Part shown: positions 11,366-22,548 of the stretch, in pieces
How positions within the stretch are numbered: the stretch's first letter is position 1
Layout of the letters: each line of letters begins with the position of its first letter
Assembly: GCA_914767885.1 (NCBI GenBank)
Contig: CAJZBQ010000023.1
Location: 561,501-625,500, forward strand
Reading direction: 5' to 3'
Length of the DNA stretch: 64,000 bases
Origin: Blepharisma stoltei
Lineage: Eukaryota; Ciliophora; Heterotrichea; Heterotrichida; Blepharismidae
Position numbers and translations under genes: made by a program
The notes under the pieces: model-generated
Seen by the model: the letters and a program-made list of their open reading frames with translations, nothing else
What the model was told of the DNA's origin: nothing
Database searches by the model: none

Positions 11366-11845
11366 TTAGAATAAGACGAACTGTTTTCTGGCTGAGCCAA
11401 AGATTTGGTTAGGCTGGACCTTGAGCACATTGAATCTGACAGTCTTGGAAATAGGTCTGCATTGTCCAATTGTGACAATATCTCCTTCTTTCACATGAGA
11501 AAAAGCAGGTGAGCAGTGAGCTGGGATGTTCTTGTGTCTCTTCTCGAATCTCTTGTATTTTGGAATGTAGTGAAGGTAATTTCTTCTGATAATGATTGTA
11601 TGCTTCATTTTGGTAGAAATGACCATCCCTTTAAGGATTCTTCCTCTGATTGAAACTTCTCCTGTGAATGGGCATTTTCTGTCAACATAGTTCCCTTCTA
11701 TGGCTTCTTTAGGAGTCTTGAATCCCAAGCCGACATTCTTCCAGTATCTCACTCCTTTGGCTGTTTTTTTGGCAAAGAACTTCTTGCTTTTAAGAGATAC
11801 ACCATCCTGTCTCATATAGGCCTTCTCTGTTTGCACGTCCGCCAT
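11366..11845 (-). CDS. RPS11: 40S ribosomal protein uS17 (S11)
   Basis: 159 aa. The start [10 protein letters not shown] matches the eukaryotic family start MADIQTERAY, so the ATG at 11845 was chosen over an upstream in-frame ATG. Conserved blocks are [72 protein letters not shown] and a basic C-terminus. It binds 18S rRNA in the small subunit. It is uninterrupted and of normal family length. Confidence 0.98.
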   Translation of the reverse strand: MADVQTEKAYMRQDGVSLKSKKFFAKKTAKGVRYWKNVGLGFKTPKEAIEGNYVDRKCPFTGEVSIRGRILKGMVISTKMKHTIIIRRNYLHYIPKYKRFEKRHKNIPAHCSPAFSHVKEGDIVTIGQCRPISKTVRFNVLKVQPNQIFGSARKQFVLF

Positions 11846-11951
11846 TGCTTGATTTATTATAAAGACTGCTTGCCTGCCATATATACCCATCATCTCACAT
11901 TTCAATCCTAATATGAAAATTCTTTAAGTTTAAGTAAATTTATGCTAGTTT

Positions 11952-12749
11952 CTAAACATTGGCTTTGTACCTTTCTTCTGAAATAACGGTCCCTTGTCTG
12001 TCAATTCTTTCCAGGTCTTCATTTCTACCTCTCATGCACCAGCCCATATGCCGTTTTAAGAAAAGTTCTTCTGATCTTGGAATTTGGGAGTGGTGGACTT
12101 GCCAATAAACGACTAAGCCAAGGATCCCAGCTAGGAGTAGCAGCACAACGAAAACTGCGAAAATCTCAAGATGGTTGACCCCTTCTGCTTCCTCTGCAGT
12201 TTTTTGGCAAAACTGGCCACTGTATCCTTGTACGCATTGGCATTCTTTATCTACACATACCCCACCATTTAAGCATTTACCAAAGCATGAGCTTTGTACT
12301 GTATTAGATATTTCAACGTCAATACACTGATAGTGGGTACCTTTTTCTGTTTCCCAAATTCATTGTAGCGTGCACAAATCACAAATTATTTTTGAAGGAA
12401 AAACAACGATTTTAAATTCAGTAGAGCTTGCCTTGCGACCACATGGGAAATATCCAGTTGAGTTAGCTGAGTTGTCGGTAGGAAGTAAAGTTTCGTAAAT
12501 TGAGTAGTCAGTTCCGTGTGAAAGGCGAAGAGTGCAGTTTCCTGTAGGTGAAGGAGTCTTAACAAGTCAAGAAATGGGATTCAAGGAACCCGGATCTGAT
12601 AACAAGTGAGACTTTCCTTTTGTTGAAGATCCACAAGGGGGATGGCCTATTAAGCTCGGCTGAGAATCTACTCTTGGAAGTGGCTCTATTATAATGGCTT
12701 CTGGGTTTGTTTCTGCACTCACAATTGAGACTAAAAGGAAGTAAAGCAT
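11952..12749 (-). CDS. Single-pass membrane protein with EGF-like domain
   Basis: 265 aa, open from an ATG at 12749 when TGA is read as Trp at two places. It begins with a short hydrophobic signal peptide (MLYFLLVSIVSAE). The ectodomain is Cys-containing and ends in an EGF-like module (CFGKCLNGGVCVDKECQC, GYSGQFC). A transmembrane helix follows (AVFVVLLLLAGILGLVVYW), then a charged cytoplasmic tail. A cell-surface adhesion or recognition role is a guess from this topology. Confidence 0.8.
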
Positions 12750-12849
12750 TTTAGTTTATCTTTGATAACAGATATAAATAATTAAAAATTCAGGCTCAAA
12801 AGCAACTTAACACCTTATTAATTTAAATTTATTTAAATAAATATTTAGC

Positions 12850-14787
12850 ATGGAAAACAAAGAGTAATCTTTATTCAGAGACAAAAGCTCGTATCAAGAA
12901 AAAACCACCCAAGAAGGCGAGCATTATAGAGTTTCCAATGGTAAAAGAAGAGATGCTATAAACAATTGATTAAGAGCTCTGGATACATCAGGAATGAGCC
13001 TAGTAGAAAGGATGACTTTGGATATTAATCGCAGAGAACTGATTAAAAAGGAAATTGAGTCGAGATCTGATTTAACAGTTAGAACAAGCAGTCCTAATAG
13101 TGGAGCAGTTTTTGGAAGGCTTATTGATGATACCAATCGAAGAAATCTAGCTTCCAAGAAATTGGAGATTTTTGTGGAAAAATGTGAAGAAGAAAAAGCT
13201 CCAATTAAAAAATACGCTGCCAGCGAAGAAGCGAATCAAGTCTATAATCGCCTGATAAGAGATGCTCGATATAGAAAAGAAAGCTATGAAACCAGAGAAA
13301 AAATAGCAAAGCTTCAAGAAGAGTCAGAAATGTCGATTCAGACTGCGAAATTACTTGATAAGAAAAAGGCGGAAGAGTTGATTAAAAGGTTGAATGAAGC
13401 TGCAAAAATCAGAGAAGAAAAATTAAAGGTGAAAAGAGAACAAAAGGAAGAAAATGAAATCAGTGAAGCAGTTAGGATGGCAAATAGATTGCATCCTAAA
13501 CGAGAATTAGACCAAAAAGTAATGGAAAGGCTGACAAGAAATAAAGAATCAAGAGTCGAAGAGGGCTCAAGTAATGCAGGATATAAAAAAGTGCTTAGTA
13601 TAGAAGAAGCAATGGCTTCTGGAGAAAGATTGACAAGTGCAAGATCAAGCAAGCCGCCAAGAGCAGAAATTTCAAGCCAAAAGAAAAAGTTGAAGAAAGT
13701 AAATAGTGGAGAATTGGAGAGTATCTGCCAAAGATTATACAGCAGTAGATCTTATACACCTTCAAACAGGTCACAAATCGATAAGCCTAGTCCATCAATT
13801 TTCCAAAAAAATAAAAAGCAGCTATTATTAATACCAAGAAAGTCATATTATAAATCCAAGTCTAAGTCTCCAACTCGGTCTATTAATATTGAGCAATCAA
13901 AATGTTCAGGTGAACTTCAAATTATGTCAGAAACTAGCCCTGAAAATGCAATTCCAAAAGCTGAGCTGCTAAATGCTGCAAATGGATACTTTGATGTCAA
14001 GGAAAAGCCATCTATCAAGCAAAAAATCAATTTACTAGTGCCTTCTTCAAGTAGTCAACACTTCATGAATCAAAGAAGTCCTGAAAGAGGCAGACAAAAA
14101 GAAAAAATTCCTCCTTCTATCAAAGATGAAAGAACACCGAGTCCAATAAAAAATCCTCCGATCCCAATTTCTTATTCTAAGCTTGACCTCAATTTGCCTT
14201 CAGCATCTTCAATTGCCAGTCCTTCATGCATGAATTTCAGGCTGCAGCCTAAAACTTCTAGAGTTTCTGATCTATATGATCTTTTTCAACAAGAGAATAG
14301 TGGAAAAGATTCATCAAGCCATAAAAAACAGCAATTAGCTGCTACTGATGAGCCACTATCTGGAAGAAATACTCAAACTTCTTTAATTTCGCTTGATTTG
14401 CATGGGGTTAGTTTGGAAAATGAAAGAAAAGATCAAAAAGTCGAGAAGAAATTGGATAATGGAAACTGGAACTTCTCAAATATCGTTAAGTCAGAGCTTG
14501 GAATAATCGCTGGGATTGAAAAATCAGATGAAGAAAAATCAAAAATTGGGTCTGCCAGAAAGGGAGCTTCATTAGATCCTGGTAAATTAAGTCCAAGAAT
14601 ATGTTCGCAAAAATTTTCAGAAGAATCATTGTACTTGATGAAAAACCCTCTTAAAATTGGCACACAAAAATGCTCACCAAAAAAATTCGACAAGAAAAAT
14701 GCGATGAACGACTATCGTTTTGTTATTGGAATGAAAGAAAATGGTGAATTTATTTATGATGAACCTGTAAATTCGAAAAATAATTAA
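12850..14787 (+). CDS. Unknown large basic, Ser/Lys-rich protein
   Basis: 640 aa with a 15-nt intron close to the start. The first exon is ATG GAA AAC AAA GA, and the intron removes an in-frame TAA. The N-terminal third holds repeated motifs of the kind GAVFGRLIDDTNRR, NQVYNRLIRDARYR and AAKIREEKLK, three or four imperfect copies that look helical. The rest is low-complexity and Ser/Pro/Lys-rich, probably disordered. Many ciliate cytoskeleton-associated proteins look like this, but no family was recognised. Confidence 0.85.
12864..12878 (+). other. 15-nt intron in unknown basic-protein gene
   Basis: GTAATCTTTATTCAG has GT/AG ends and contains an in-frame TAA. Its removal connects an upstream ATG at 12850 to the long reading frame, giving a complete gene. 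Confidence 0.85.
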
Positions 14788-15428
14788 TTAAATTTCTATC
14801 TAAAAAGAAAGCTATTAGGTAAAATAGCTAATTTTTTATGTGCTTATTTGTGTAGAAAAATTTAAATACTAAGACTCTGCTTTCAGAGACTTAAACTGAT
14901 ATATAACTTTTATTGAAATTTCAATACATAGAAAAATAATAAGACAACCTATATAAGAAACAACAAATCAATATTGATATTTTATATTTTAATCTAACTG
15001 AATTTTTATTAAGTATAGTTGAAAAATTAATAGCCTTCCATTAGAGATATATTTTCTTTAGAAATACTGGAAATTACAAAATTATTGGGTTTATAAAAAT
15101 TATAATAATTATTTCAGAAGCATTTGAAGATCCTTACTTTAATCTAGTGATTAGATATAAAAAATTGATATAATTAGCTTTAGTTTTAGAAAAACTGATA
15201 TTGTTTTAAAATGCAAATATGAGATAACTAAAAATATGGATGATTAATAGCTTCCATATGCACTTTGATCAAAAATAATTCAAATTTTAATTTCTTTTAG
15301 CCTTATATAATTTTAATGCTTAATCTGGCCCTTAAACTTTCAGAACAAATTTATATTTACTATTGATTCCAGCTACCATGGTCTTTTAATTTTTTCAAAT
15401 TTTTGATTGTACAGTAAACTCTCTACTA
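14788..15428. other. Non-coding stretch
   Basis: AT-rich intergenic DNA downstream of the basic-protein gene. I see no gene, tRNA or clear inverted repeat until the IES that begins at 15429. Confidence 0.5.
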
Positions 15429-15727
15429 ATTCCCTCCATGAGTGAACAAAATCATTGGAAAAATCCCTATTTTTTGCCCAAAGACCTCCATGAAGAAGTT
15501 TTTTTAATATAAAATTTTTTATGAAAAAACTTTGATATATAAGGTATTGCTAGTATAATAAATTATCCCGCTAATTCTGTTAATTTTTAATAAATTGCAT
15601 TTTTAAAACATAAATTTTAAATAAATATTTATTTGCTTTCCAATTTGCGAATTTTTTTTTTTTAATTTCGAAAAAAACTAACCCCCATGAGCAAACAAAA
15701 TTTTTTTGTTTGCTCACGGAGGGTTTA
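15429..15727. mobile_element. TA-bounded MITE-like IES, intergenic
   Basis: The left end after TA 15427-15428 reads ATTCCCTCCATGAGTGAAC followed by the family subterminal CATTGGAAAAATCCCTATTT. The right end is a hairpin (CCCCCATGAGCAAAC ... GTTTGCTCACGGAGGG) before TA 15726-15727. It has the same architecture as the IESs in the kinesin, p32 and dynein-like genes. Confidence 0.85.
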
Positions 15728-15944
15728 AGAATTATTATAAATTCAATTCCTAAAAATTTACAAGCCAATAAATTAATTTACGCTATGAAGCCATTAACTT
15801 AAGTTTACCAATCCTTCCTTTCAAAGTTTTTCTTATTAATATGGTGAATTAAACTATAATTATAAATTCTTAGAACTATGCCCTAATACATATTTGTAAA
15901 GAGAAACTTTTCAATTCCTGAATGGCTAATAATTTAATAATCCA

Positions 15945-16787
15945 ATGAAGAAAGATGCAGCGAACTATAAGTTTAAATGCTACTATACAAACTGCGACAA
16001 GGCTTATTTAACGAAATATCACCTCCGTCGCCACATAAATGCTGCGCACTTACAAATAAAGAGTTTCGTTTGCTCTCAATGTTCAAAAGCTTTCTCCAGC
16101 AAGCAGAACTTCAAAGAGCACGAACTTCTCCATGCAGCAAATAAAAATTCTCCAAGCAGGCCTGAAATCTTTAAGCCAGTAATCCCTTAAACTTAATTAA
16201 ACTTATACAGAAGTCCGACATAATTCCTGAAGGACTACCTCTACCCGTAATACTCAACTCGGTTGCCCGCCATCAATCGTAACACGACCTTCAAAGCTTC
16301 GCTCCTACAGAAGAGATCCATCACTCGCTACCTTTAGTGGATGAGTTGCGCCATCTTGCAGTACGTCAACAGAGGTTGCTCTTTCCGAAAATTTAAAAAC
16401 AAAATTTTCGAGTCGAGTTGTCGGCCAAAATGGAAATCCAAAATATGGGACGCAACGCCCAGTATCGCGCTGGATAAGTGCCGATGGACTGTGTAGTAAC
16501 CCACAGTGCCGCTGAGCCACTCCTTTCCAACTCTAAATCCCATTTCACCTGAGGTGAAAACCTTGATTTGGAGTGAACTGCGGTCGACCTAATTTGAAAT
16601 TGCGCTCCATCAAGACAATTAAAACCTAGCCGGATATACTACCTAGTACCAATTCCCTTCCGCAAGATCCCCGCAGCCTTTCGAGCCTACGTCTACAGAT
16701 GCTGAGAAAAAGGGCTAGTTCGCCGTCGCCATTTTAATGTATATTAAGCCAGTAATCCAGCAAGTCAAAATAAGGCCACCTCTTTAG
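15945..16787 (+). CDS. Two-finger C2H2 zinc-finger protein, interrupted
   Basis: The ATG at 15945 opens a frame with two TFIIIA-type fingers (CYYTNCDKAYLTKYHLRRHINAAH and CSQCSKAFSSKQNFKEHELLH, about residues 10-58), so nucleic-acid binding is likely. The frame is cut by a direct-repeat-flanked insertion (16186-16758). Removal lets it run 10 more codons to a TAG at 16785. A separate open frame at 16793-16951 (TYQQEEATKPMKSN...) may be a further exon, but no 15- or 16-nt intron joins it cleanly. Confidence 0.7.
16186..16758 (+). mobile_element. SINE-like GC-rich element with 14-bp direct repeats in zinc-finger gene
   Basis: TAAGCCAGTAATCC occurs at 16172-16185 and 16745-16758. The 573 bp between are much more GC-rich than the surroundings. 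Small ORFs on the minus strand in this block are not supported. Deleting the block and one repeat restores the host frame. Confidence 0.8.
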
Positions 16788-16792
16788 TCGCT

Positions 16793-16951
16793 ATGCTTAT
16801 CAACATAACTTACCAACAAGAGGAAGCTACCAAGCCGATGAAATCTAATGCGAAAAATAAACCGATGCCTGTGCTACCACCTGTAGATTTAGAAAGGCAA
16901 AGCAACTGGGGAGTGATCAAAATACCGATCCTGCCAATTCTATTAAACTAG
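16793..16951 (+). CDS. Possible 3' exon of the zinc-finger gene
   Basis: A 52-codon frame begins at ATG 16793 and ends at TAG 16949-16951, with a Pro/Lys-rich product (NKPMPVLPPVDLERQSNWG). It lies immediately after the zinc-finger frame. Its phase differs from that gene by two, so joining needs an intron of a non-standard size (for example 23 nt). It may be spurious. Confidence 0.3.
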   Translation: MLINITYQQEEATKPMKSNAKNKPMPVLPPVDLERQSNWGVIKIPILPILLN

Positions 16952-17382
16952 AAAAATTTTAAAATATTCTTTTACTAACTTAAACTATTCGATTAATTTC
17001 GATTTTAACCATTTATTGATCTTCGAAGATTACTCAGAATTTATTTCGCATATTTTAACTTTAATTTTTAAAAATAGAGAATGATATCAAATTGTTTATC
17101 TTATAAAAGGTAGAAATATTATACTTCTTAGATTAAAGTGTTATATTTCTAAGCAATGCTGATGCTATTGTGGGTTTAATCTAATTAGCATAGAGCTGCC
17201 TTAATTGAAAACAGAATTGACAGTAACAATAAAAAAAAAGATTCCAAAAGTTTTTAAGCAGTTACGGATTCGCCAGATTAATTCAAAATTTCCTATTTTT
17301 AATTATTTCAATTAGTTTAAATTGGAAAATAGAGATTGCAAAGCAGAGTGTAATGAAATTAAAAAAATAATTAAAATAATAA
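16952..17382. other. Non-coding stretch
   Basis: AT-rich DNA between the zinc-finger gene and the convergent coiled-coil gene. No feature was recognised. Confidence 0.5.
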
Positions 17383-18705
17383 TTATTTCGCTTTTATTGG
17401 CTTTTTGCTTTTCGATTTGAATAATCCTGGACGCTTTTGGCATTTCATACAGCTTTTATTCCTCTCTGGTCTTATATCAGGCCTTGATAAATCTGATTTT
17501 AAAATGCGGCTTTCTTGGGCAATATGATTATGGAAAGAGTTTACAGAAGCTGACCTATTTTCATTATTTATAACAGTTGATCTTAGTTTTTCATACTTAG
17601 CTGTCATTTTCTTTACTTTTTCTTCAAGATCACTTATTTTAGACGCACTTCTTAAAATATCTATATTTATGTCATAACTTGAGATACTTGCTTTTTCATA
17701 GAAAGAACTTAATTCTTTTTCCAGCTTTTTATTTACTTTTAGTTGATAATTTAGCTGTTTTTCCAGATTCTCTATATGCTTTTCAAGCCTTTCAATTACT
17801 GCTTGATTTTGGCCTTCTAGTTTCTTATGTTCTTCGATTTCACTTGTCTCTTTATCATTATTTTTGCTAGCTTGCTCAATTGAAGTTTGTATAATTTCAT
17901 AGTCTGTGCTTTGAGAATGGATTGAAAACAAATTATTATACCTTAGTTCAAATAATGTTTTTTCTCTTGACAGTTCAAGAATTTGGTCTTTTAGCTGCAT
18001 TATTTCTAGTCTGTGGCTTTCCTTCAACTCTTTAATTTGACTCTCTGGATTAACCATTTTACAAACTTTCTGATTTTCTAGAGCACCCTCTATTTCAGAA
18101 ACCCCTCCATCTGTCCCACATTTCGAAGACTCTAACTGAACATTATTCACTTTTTCTTCTCTGTAATTTTCATCAATTTTTGTTTTATTTAATAAATCAG
18201 TTAATGTTTCGATATGCTTCCTTAAATTGATTTCATTTTCTTTCATTTCTTTATTTTTCAAATTTACATATCGGAGCTCTTCATCACTTTTGAGCTTTAA
18301 ATCGGTTTCTCGTTTTAAGACTTTCATAAGTTCTGAAATTTTCAATTCATATTCTTCGTCTCCTTTCAGAGGTAGAATCTCTTTTTGGTAAGGTGAGTAG
18401 TATTGATGATCGTTTTGAGATTTTCATGAGAGATTTTCTTCTGAAAAAGACGTCGATGAATAAGGCATGTCTTTGTTCTTTTCGTAAATAAGAGATTGAT
18501 CTTGCATATGGTTTGAATGAAGGATTTGTGGACTTGATCTAGGAACAATGTCTTGCTCTCTTGGGATATATTCAAAAGACTTATCGAGCTTACTTCTTGA
18601 TCTAATTTTCCTTTTTTGAGTTATATAACTCTCATCCTCCTTTTTAAGGAGTGCTATTGGAAAAATTCTAATGTTTTGAGAATTAGCACCTCTTTTAGCA
18701 TGCAA
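17383..18705 (-). CDS. Coiled-coil protein, unknown
   Basis: 440 aa in one frame from an ATG at 18705, reading a TGA near 18426 as Trp. The first ~110 residues are polar. The middle and C-terminal parts form long coiled coils (KLKSDEELRYVNLKNKEM, IERLEKHIENLEKQLN, ISDLEEKVKKMTAKYEKL). The C-terminus is basic with CMKCQKRPGLFKSKSKKP. It could be a basal-body or cytoskeletal component, but no family was recognised. Confidence 0.8.
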
Positions 18706-19149
18706 AATAATTTAATATAAGTGAAGATATTATAGCGAAATCCCTAGATAGCTTCCATTCTAAATATAAAAATTAACATTTTGCTTTGAAATATCTGTAA
18801 ATATTTTTGATAAGAAGAAAATACTTTTCCAAAAAAATTAAAATCCTATGTAATCATTCAGAAATGCTAGCTTACTAATGGAGGGGATAAGCCAAATTTA
18901 TGCTATCTTGTATAACTTTAGAGCTTCTTTGTAAGGTATCGTCAATTTTGATAATTTCACTATAATCGTCATCCAAAAGCCTAGTTATTAGTGTTTCAGG
19001 AGTCCGGGTAGACATAAAACATTAATAAAATTAAAATTAGAATAAATATGATAATAAATTTATACTAGATACAATATTTGCTGTCATGAAAGCTGATATG
19101 ATATTGAGTTACTCCTGAAGCCTCATATAATTTTAATTTGGATATATAT
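18706..19149. other. Non-coding stretch
   Basis: AT-rich upstream region of the coiled-coil gene. No gene or repeat recognised. Confidence 0.45.
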
Positions 19150-19150
19150 A

Positions 19151-19230
19151 TATAGGGCTTTCCCTTGAATAGCCCGATAACGGGATGAAGCCAGTCCGTT
19201 ATCGGGCTATTCAAGGGAAAGCCCTATATT
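19151..19230. mobile_element. Near-perfect palindromic mini-IES
   Basis: 34-bp arms (19150-19183 and 19196-19229) are exact complements: ATATAGGGCTTTCCCTTGAA, then TAGCCCGATAACGG. A 12-bp loop separates them. It starts with TATAG and sits in TA-rich DNA, like the other short IESs here. It is the most perfect inverted repeat of the window. Confidence 0.7.
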
Positions 19231-19879
19231 TGTTTTTAAATTTCAAATGGCACTCTAGTCGTCATAATATTATTTAATTGAGGATACAGACGCCATAAAC
19301 TTATTTTTTTTGCATGCAAAGTGCCTTAAAATGTAATAGTATATTATCATTATTATATAGATGTGCAATTTTGTAAGTTGCTATAAAACAATAAATAAGT
19401 TCAATTTTCATAGTCTTCTGGAAATATCCAGCCCAATCCTAGCAGCTGACGCAATTATAAAAATAATTATGGCTTTGAGTGGTTAAATAAGAAAAAAATA
19501 AAACTTATACAAAATTTGATTACAACTAAGGGCCACCCTTGATGTACTTGGAGCAGTTTTTTGGCAAAAGTTCAGCTACTGTTGTAATGTTGCAGCTTTC
19601 TAAGTAAAATAAATATTCATAAATAAATTCTATGAGAGAGAAAGTTACAGAGCTAATTGCTCATAAACTGTATGCCATTTTTTTTATATTTCATACAAAA
19701 TACACTTAGATCACTTAACTATAGACATTATTCATAATCTCTAACTAATTTACTAAATATTGATATTTCTCTTTTTATGTAATGCTTTTGGCTTTCTTTC
19801 AAAGCTTTGACAGGCTTAAACTGATGGCTGGATTTACTCACTTAGGATAAGGAGAGTCAGCAATCGCTATCTGAGTTTA

Positions 19880-20530
19880 GCAGCGACAATGATCTAATTC
19901 ACTTGGTCTAAAAAACAATAGCACACATTTAAAGCAAATGAATATATTCAATAGCTTCATCAAAAGAAAAAAATGCTGCATTCTTCTCACTGCTCAGCTA
20001 TTTTAATCGAAAAAAATGAATTGTATTTGCCAGCACTGCTTATAGCAATTTTAAGGCTAAGCTATCATCAAATTAAATTTTATGGTTCTGGAATCTGAGA
20101 CAAATATTGATAACATAGTTAACAAACCTGTATTTTGAATTACATAAAAGCTTTACTATATTCTTACTGGATTTGAGAAATCATGATAGTTTCAAAATTC
20201 TCTGAAAAGTAAGAAACTTTGGATAGAGGAAGTGGGATTATTTTTGATGAGGAAAGCGGATATGGCTAAAATTCTGACGGAGCTTTGATAATTATGGAGT
20301 TCAGCCATAAGTGTGATGCTTCCCTTGAAGAAAGTCCAACACAATCAGTTTGAAGATTCATTTCTATATTTTAGATAATACGCTATCTGAAAGTATTGAA
20401 GAAGTCCCTCACTGCTTAATTTCTATATGCTGAATAATAATAGCTCAAGAAGCCAATTTTCTCTCTGTGATTAGCTTATTCTTTGATACCTATATAAGAA
20501 AATCTTTGCGTTATTCCATTTACTTCAATA
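19880..20530 (+). pseudogene. Decayed ligand-binding receptor copy
   Basis: Translating all frames gives, in order, fragments matching the two downstream receptor genes: LIHLV, ESETNIDNIVNKPVF, LYYILTGFE, FQNSLKSKKLW, a DEESGYG-like stretch, GALIIMEFSHKCD. The fragments are broken by stops and frameshifts. The tail beyond about 20530 is no longer recognisable. It is the oldest copy of a three-gene tandem array. Confidence 0.8.
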
Positions 20531-21105
20531 TGCCTTGATAGTTCTTGAGATAAATTTTTACACTAATTTATTAGTGGCAAGAAGAAACTAACACTTTCAG
20601 AATTGCCTTTTTGAACTGATGAGACCTTATTCTTGCATATATAGATTTTTTCAAATAACTGAGAGAGGAAGTTAGTTTGTGGGATGTACAATTCGAATTC
20701 CTCGATTTAGAAGCGTAGATGGGAATGAAAATCTGGCTAGAAAAATTCAAAACTAAAGGTATCAAGAATAGCTGATAAGTCTATCGAATTTACTCTTATC
20801 TTTAGCAAATTCAGTAAGCTCTTTTCATTTTCTTCTTATAAAATTAGTTTAAAAAGTTAATTTATTTAATATGGCTGCTGCATGATCTTTCTTTAATTTA
20901 ATAGAGCGGGTGATTTTAATGTATAGAGTTAAAATATATATCTAATTATAGTGAACAAAAGCAGACCTGCTGGCAACTTTTATTCTATTTATATATAACA
21001 GGATAACGGCTAATCAGTCATATAATGTTTTTTTTTTATTGCAATTAAATATATTTTATTCTTGAAACTAGAAAATTTGCAATAAATATACACAAATAAA
21101 ATGTA
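20531..21105. other. Non-coding stretch
   Basis: AT-rich DNA after the receptor pseudogene. It may hold more eroded receptor sequence, but I cannot align it. Confidence 0.4.
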
Positions 21106-21247
21106 TAGTGCGTTGTGAGCGTTTGGAGCATCAGTTAATCTGTCTAATCTTCACAATTAGTCTGCTATTTAGCAGTTGGATAGAGTATTTATGACTGTGA
21201 TGAGTAAGACAAATTTCTTGGTGTTAAAATATTTATAAAGCACTATA
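21106..21247. mobile_element. Candidate short IES with 12-bp inverted ends
   Basis: AATGTATAGTGC (21100-21111) is the exact complement of GCACTATACATT (21240-21251). The block between TA 21104-21105 and TA 21246-21247 is 142 bp. It is intergenic, so no frame test is possible. Confidence 0.5.
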
Positions 21248-21753
21248 CATTAAAAAACTTAAAAAAATTCAATTTTTTAATGTCTTTTGCTTTTATTCTG
21301 AATCATATAGCATTTATAATTCACTTAAAATAATTTTATTTGCGTGAATTTAAATCAAAAATTAATTTATTTATAATAATTAATATTTTTTAACTTGAAA
21401 GAAGAAAAATCTATCTGCTTAAAATTAGCGAATTTTATTATTAAATTCTTCGACAACGATTATGGTAATAGCATTTTATGAAAAATTATATGCTCATTGG
21501 CATTTATTTAATAGTTTCTTATGCTATAAATTTAATGAATTTTATATACCAACTATTTTCTACTAACTTCTGAAATAACTTCACAACTTTTCGCAAAATA
21601 TTTTTTTTAACTAACTTGCTGTTTTGATTTTTATTCCGCATCTGTAACAATAAAAATGATTTCACCTCAATATCAGCTTATAATGCTACTGATATTCCTC
21701 ACTCCTCGCCTCAAACGGACAATATAGTGAGAATTTATTTTTTAGGAATGCTA

Positions 21754-22126
21754 ACTCCCCCCCTTCGTGAGTGAACAAAACAATTAGAAAAATCCCTATT
21801 TTTTACCCTCAGTGAGGAACAGAAATGTTTTAATAGAAAAATTTTTTATGGAAAAAAATTTTGATATATAAGTGATAATTATTATAATGAAATCTCAAGC
21901 TAAATCTGTTTAATTTTAAACAAATTGCGTTTTTTTAAAACATAATTTTTACAAAATTAAATTAATATTTTCTTCCCAATTTTTATAGAAGTGAGATTTT
22001 TTTTTAATTTTCGAAATAAAAAATTTATAAAAAATTTATATATAAATTTTTTAAATAAAAAAAAAAATTAACTCCCCTCCGTGAGTGAACAAAATTTTTT
22101 GGTTCACTCACGGAGTGGGGGGAGTA
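21754..22126. mobile_element. TA-bounded MITE-like IES upstream of receptor gene
   Basis: Begins after TA 21752-21753 with ACTCCCCCCCTTCGTGAGTG and ends with a hairpin (CTCCGTGAGTGAAC ... GTTCACTCACGGAGTGGGG) and GGAGTA. It shows full family architecture, 373 bp. The AT-rich interior resembles those at 45618 and 50411. Confidence 0.88.
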
Positions 22127-22140
22127 AATAAATTTCATAA

Positions 22141-22463
22141 ATGAGCAGTAAACCTAAATTATAAGGCCAGTTTGCCTATCTGTTGTAAGCCTATCTAGCC
22201 TAAGGATTAGTCACCTAGGGCCCGATGAGCATAGACTAAGTGAGGGGGGAAAAGCCTTTAGGGAAAGGGCAAAAATTGCCCAAACCAGAAAACCTACTTC
22301 AAAAAGTGACTATTTTTAGCTTCACCAGGTTGGACCATGCCTGCTCAATAGGAGTGTTTCTCGGAGTCTATCTACCGTTGACGTTGACATTTTATGTCTC
22401 ATGAGGATTAGGCTTTTTTTAAAATCAATAATTTGTGTATCATACTTAATTAAAGCTTCATAA
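22141..22463. mobile_element. Possible SINE-like GC-rich block
   Basis: A GC-richer patch flanked by TTCATAA (22134-22140 and 22457-22463). The direct repeat is only 7 bp and could be chance, but size and composition match the better-supported elements. Confidence 0.4.
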
Positions 22464-22548
22464 GATTTAGATAGTTGCCATTCTTAATTTTAAATTTCTG
22501 ATATCAACAATAATTTTATAAAAAATTAAGCTTCTACTAGGTGAATAA

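Noticed and set aside
11846-11905. 20-residue N-terminal extension of uS17
   Set aside because: The family begins at MAD(V/I)QTE; the extension has no counterpart.
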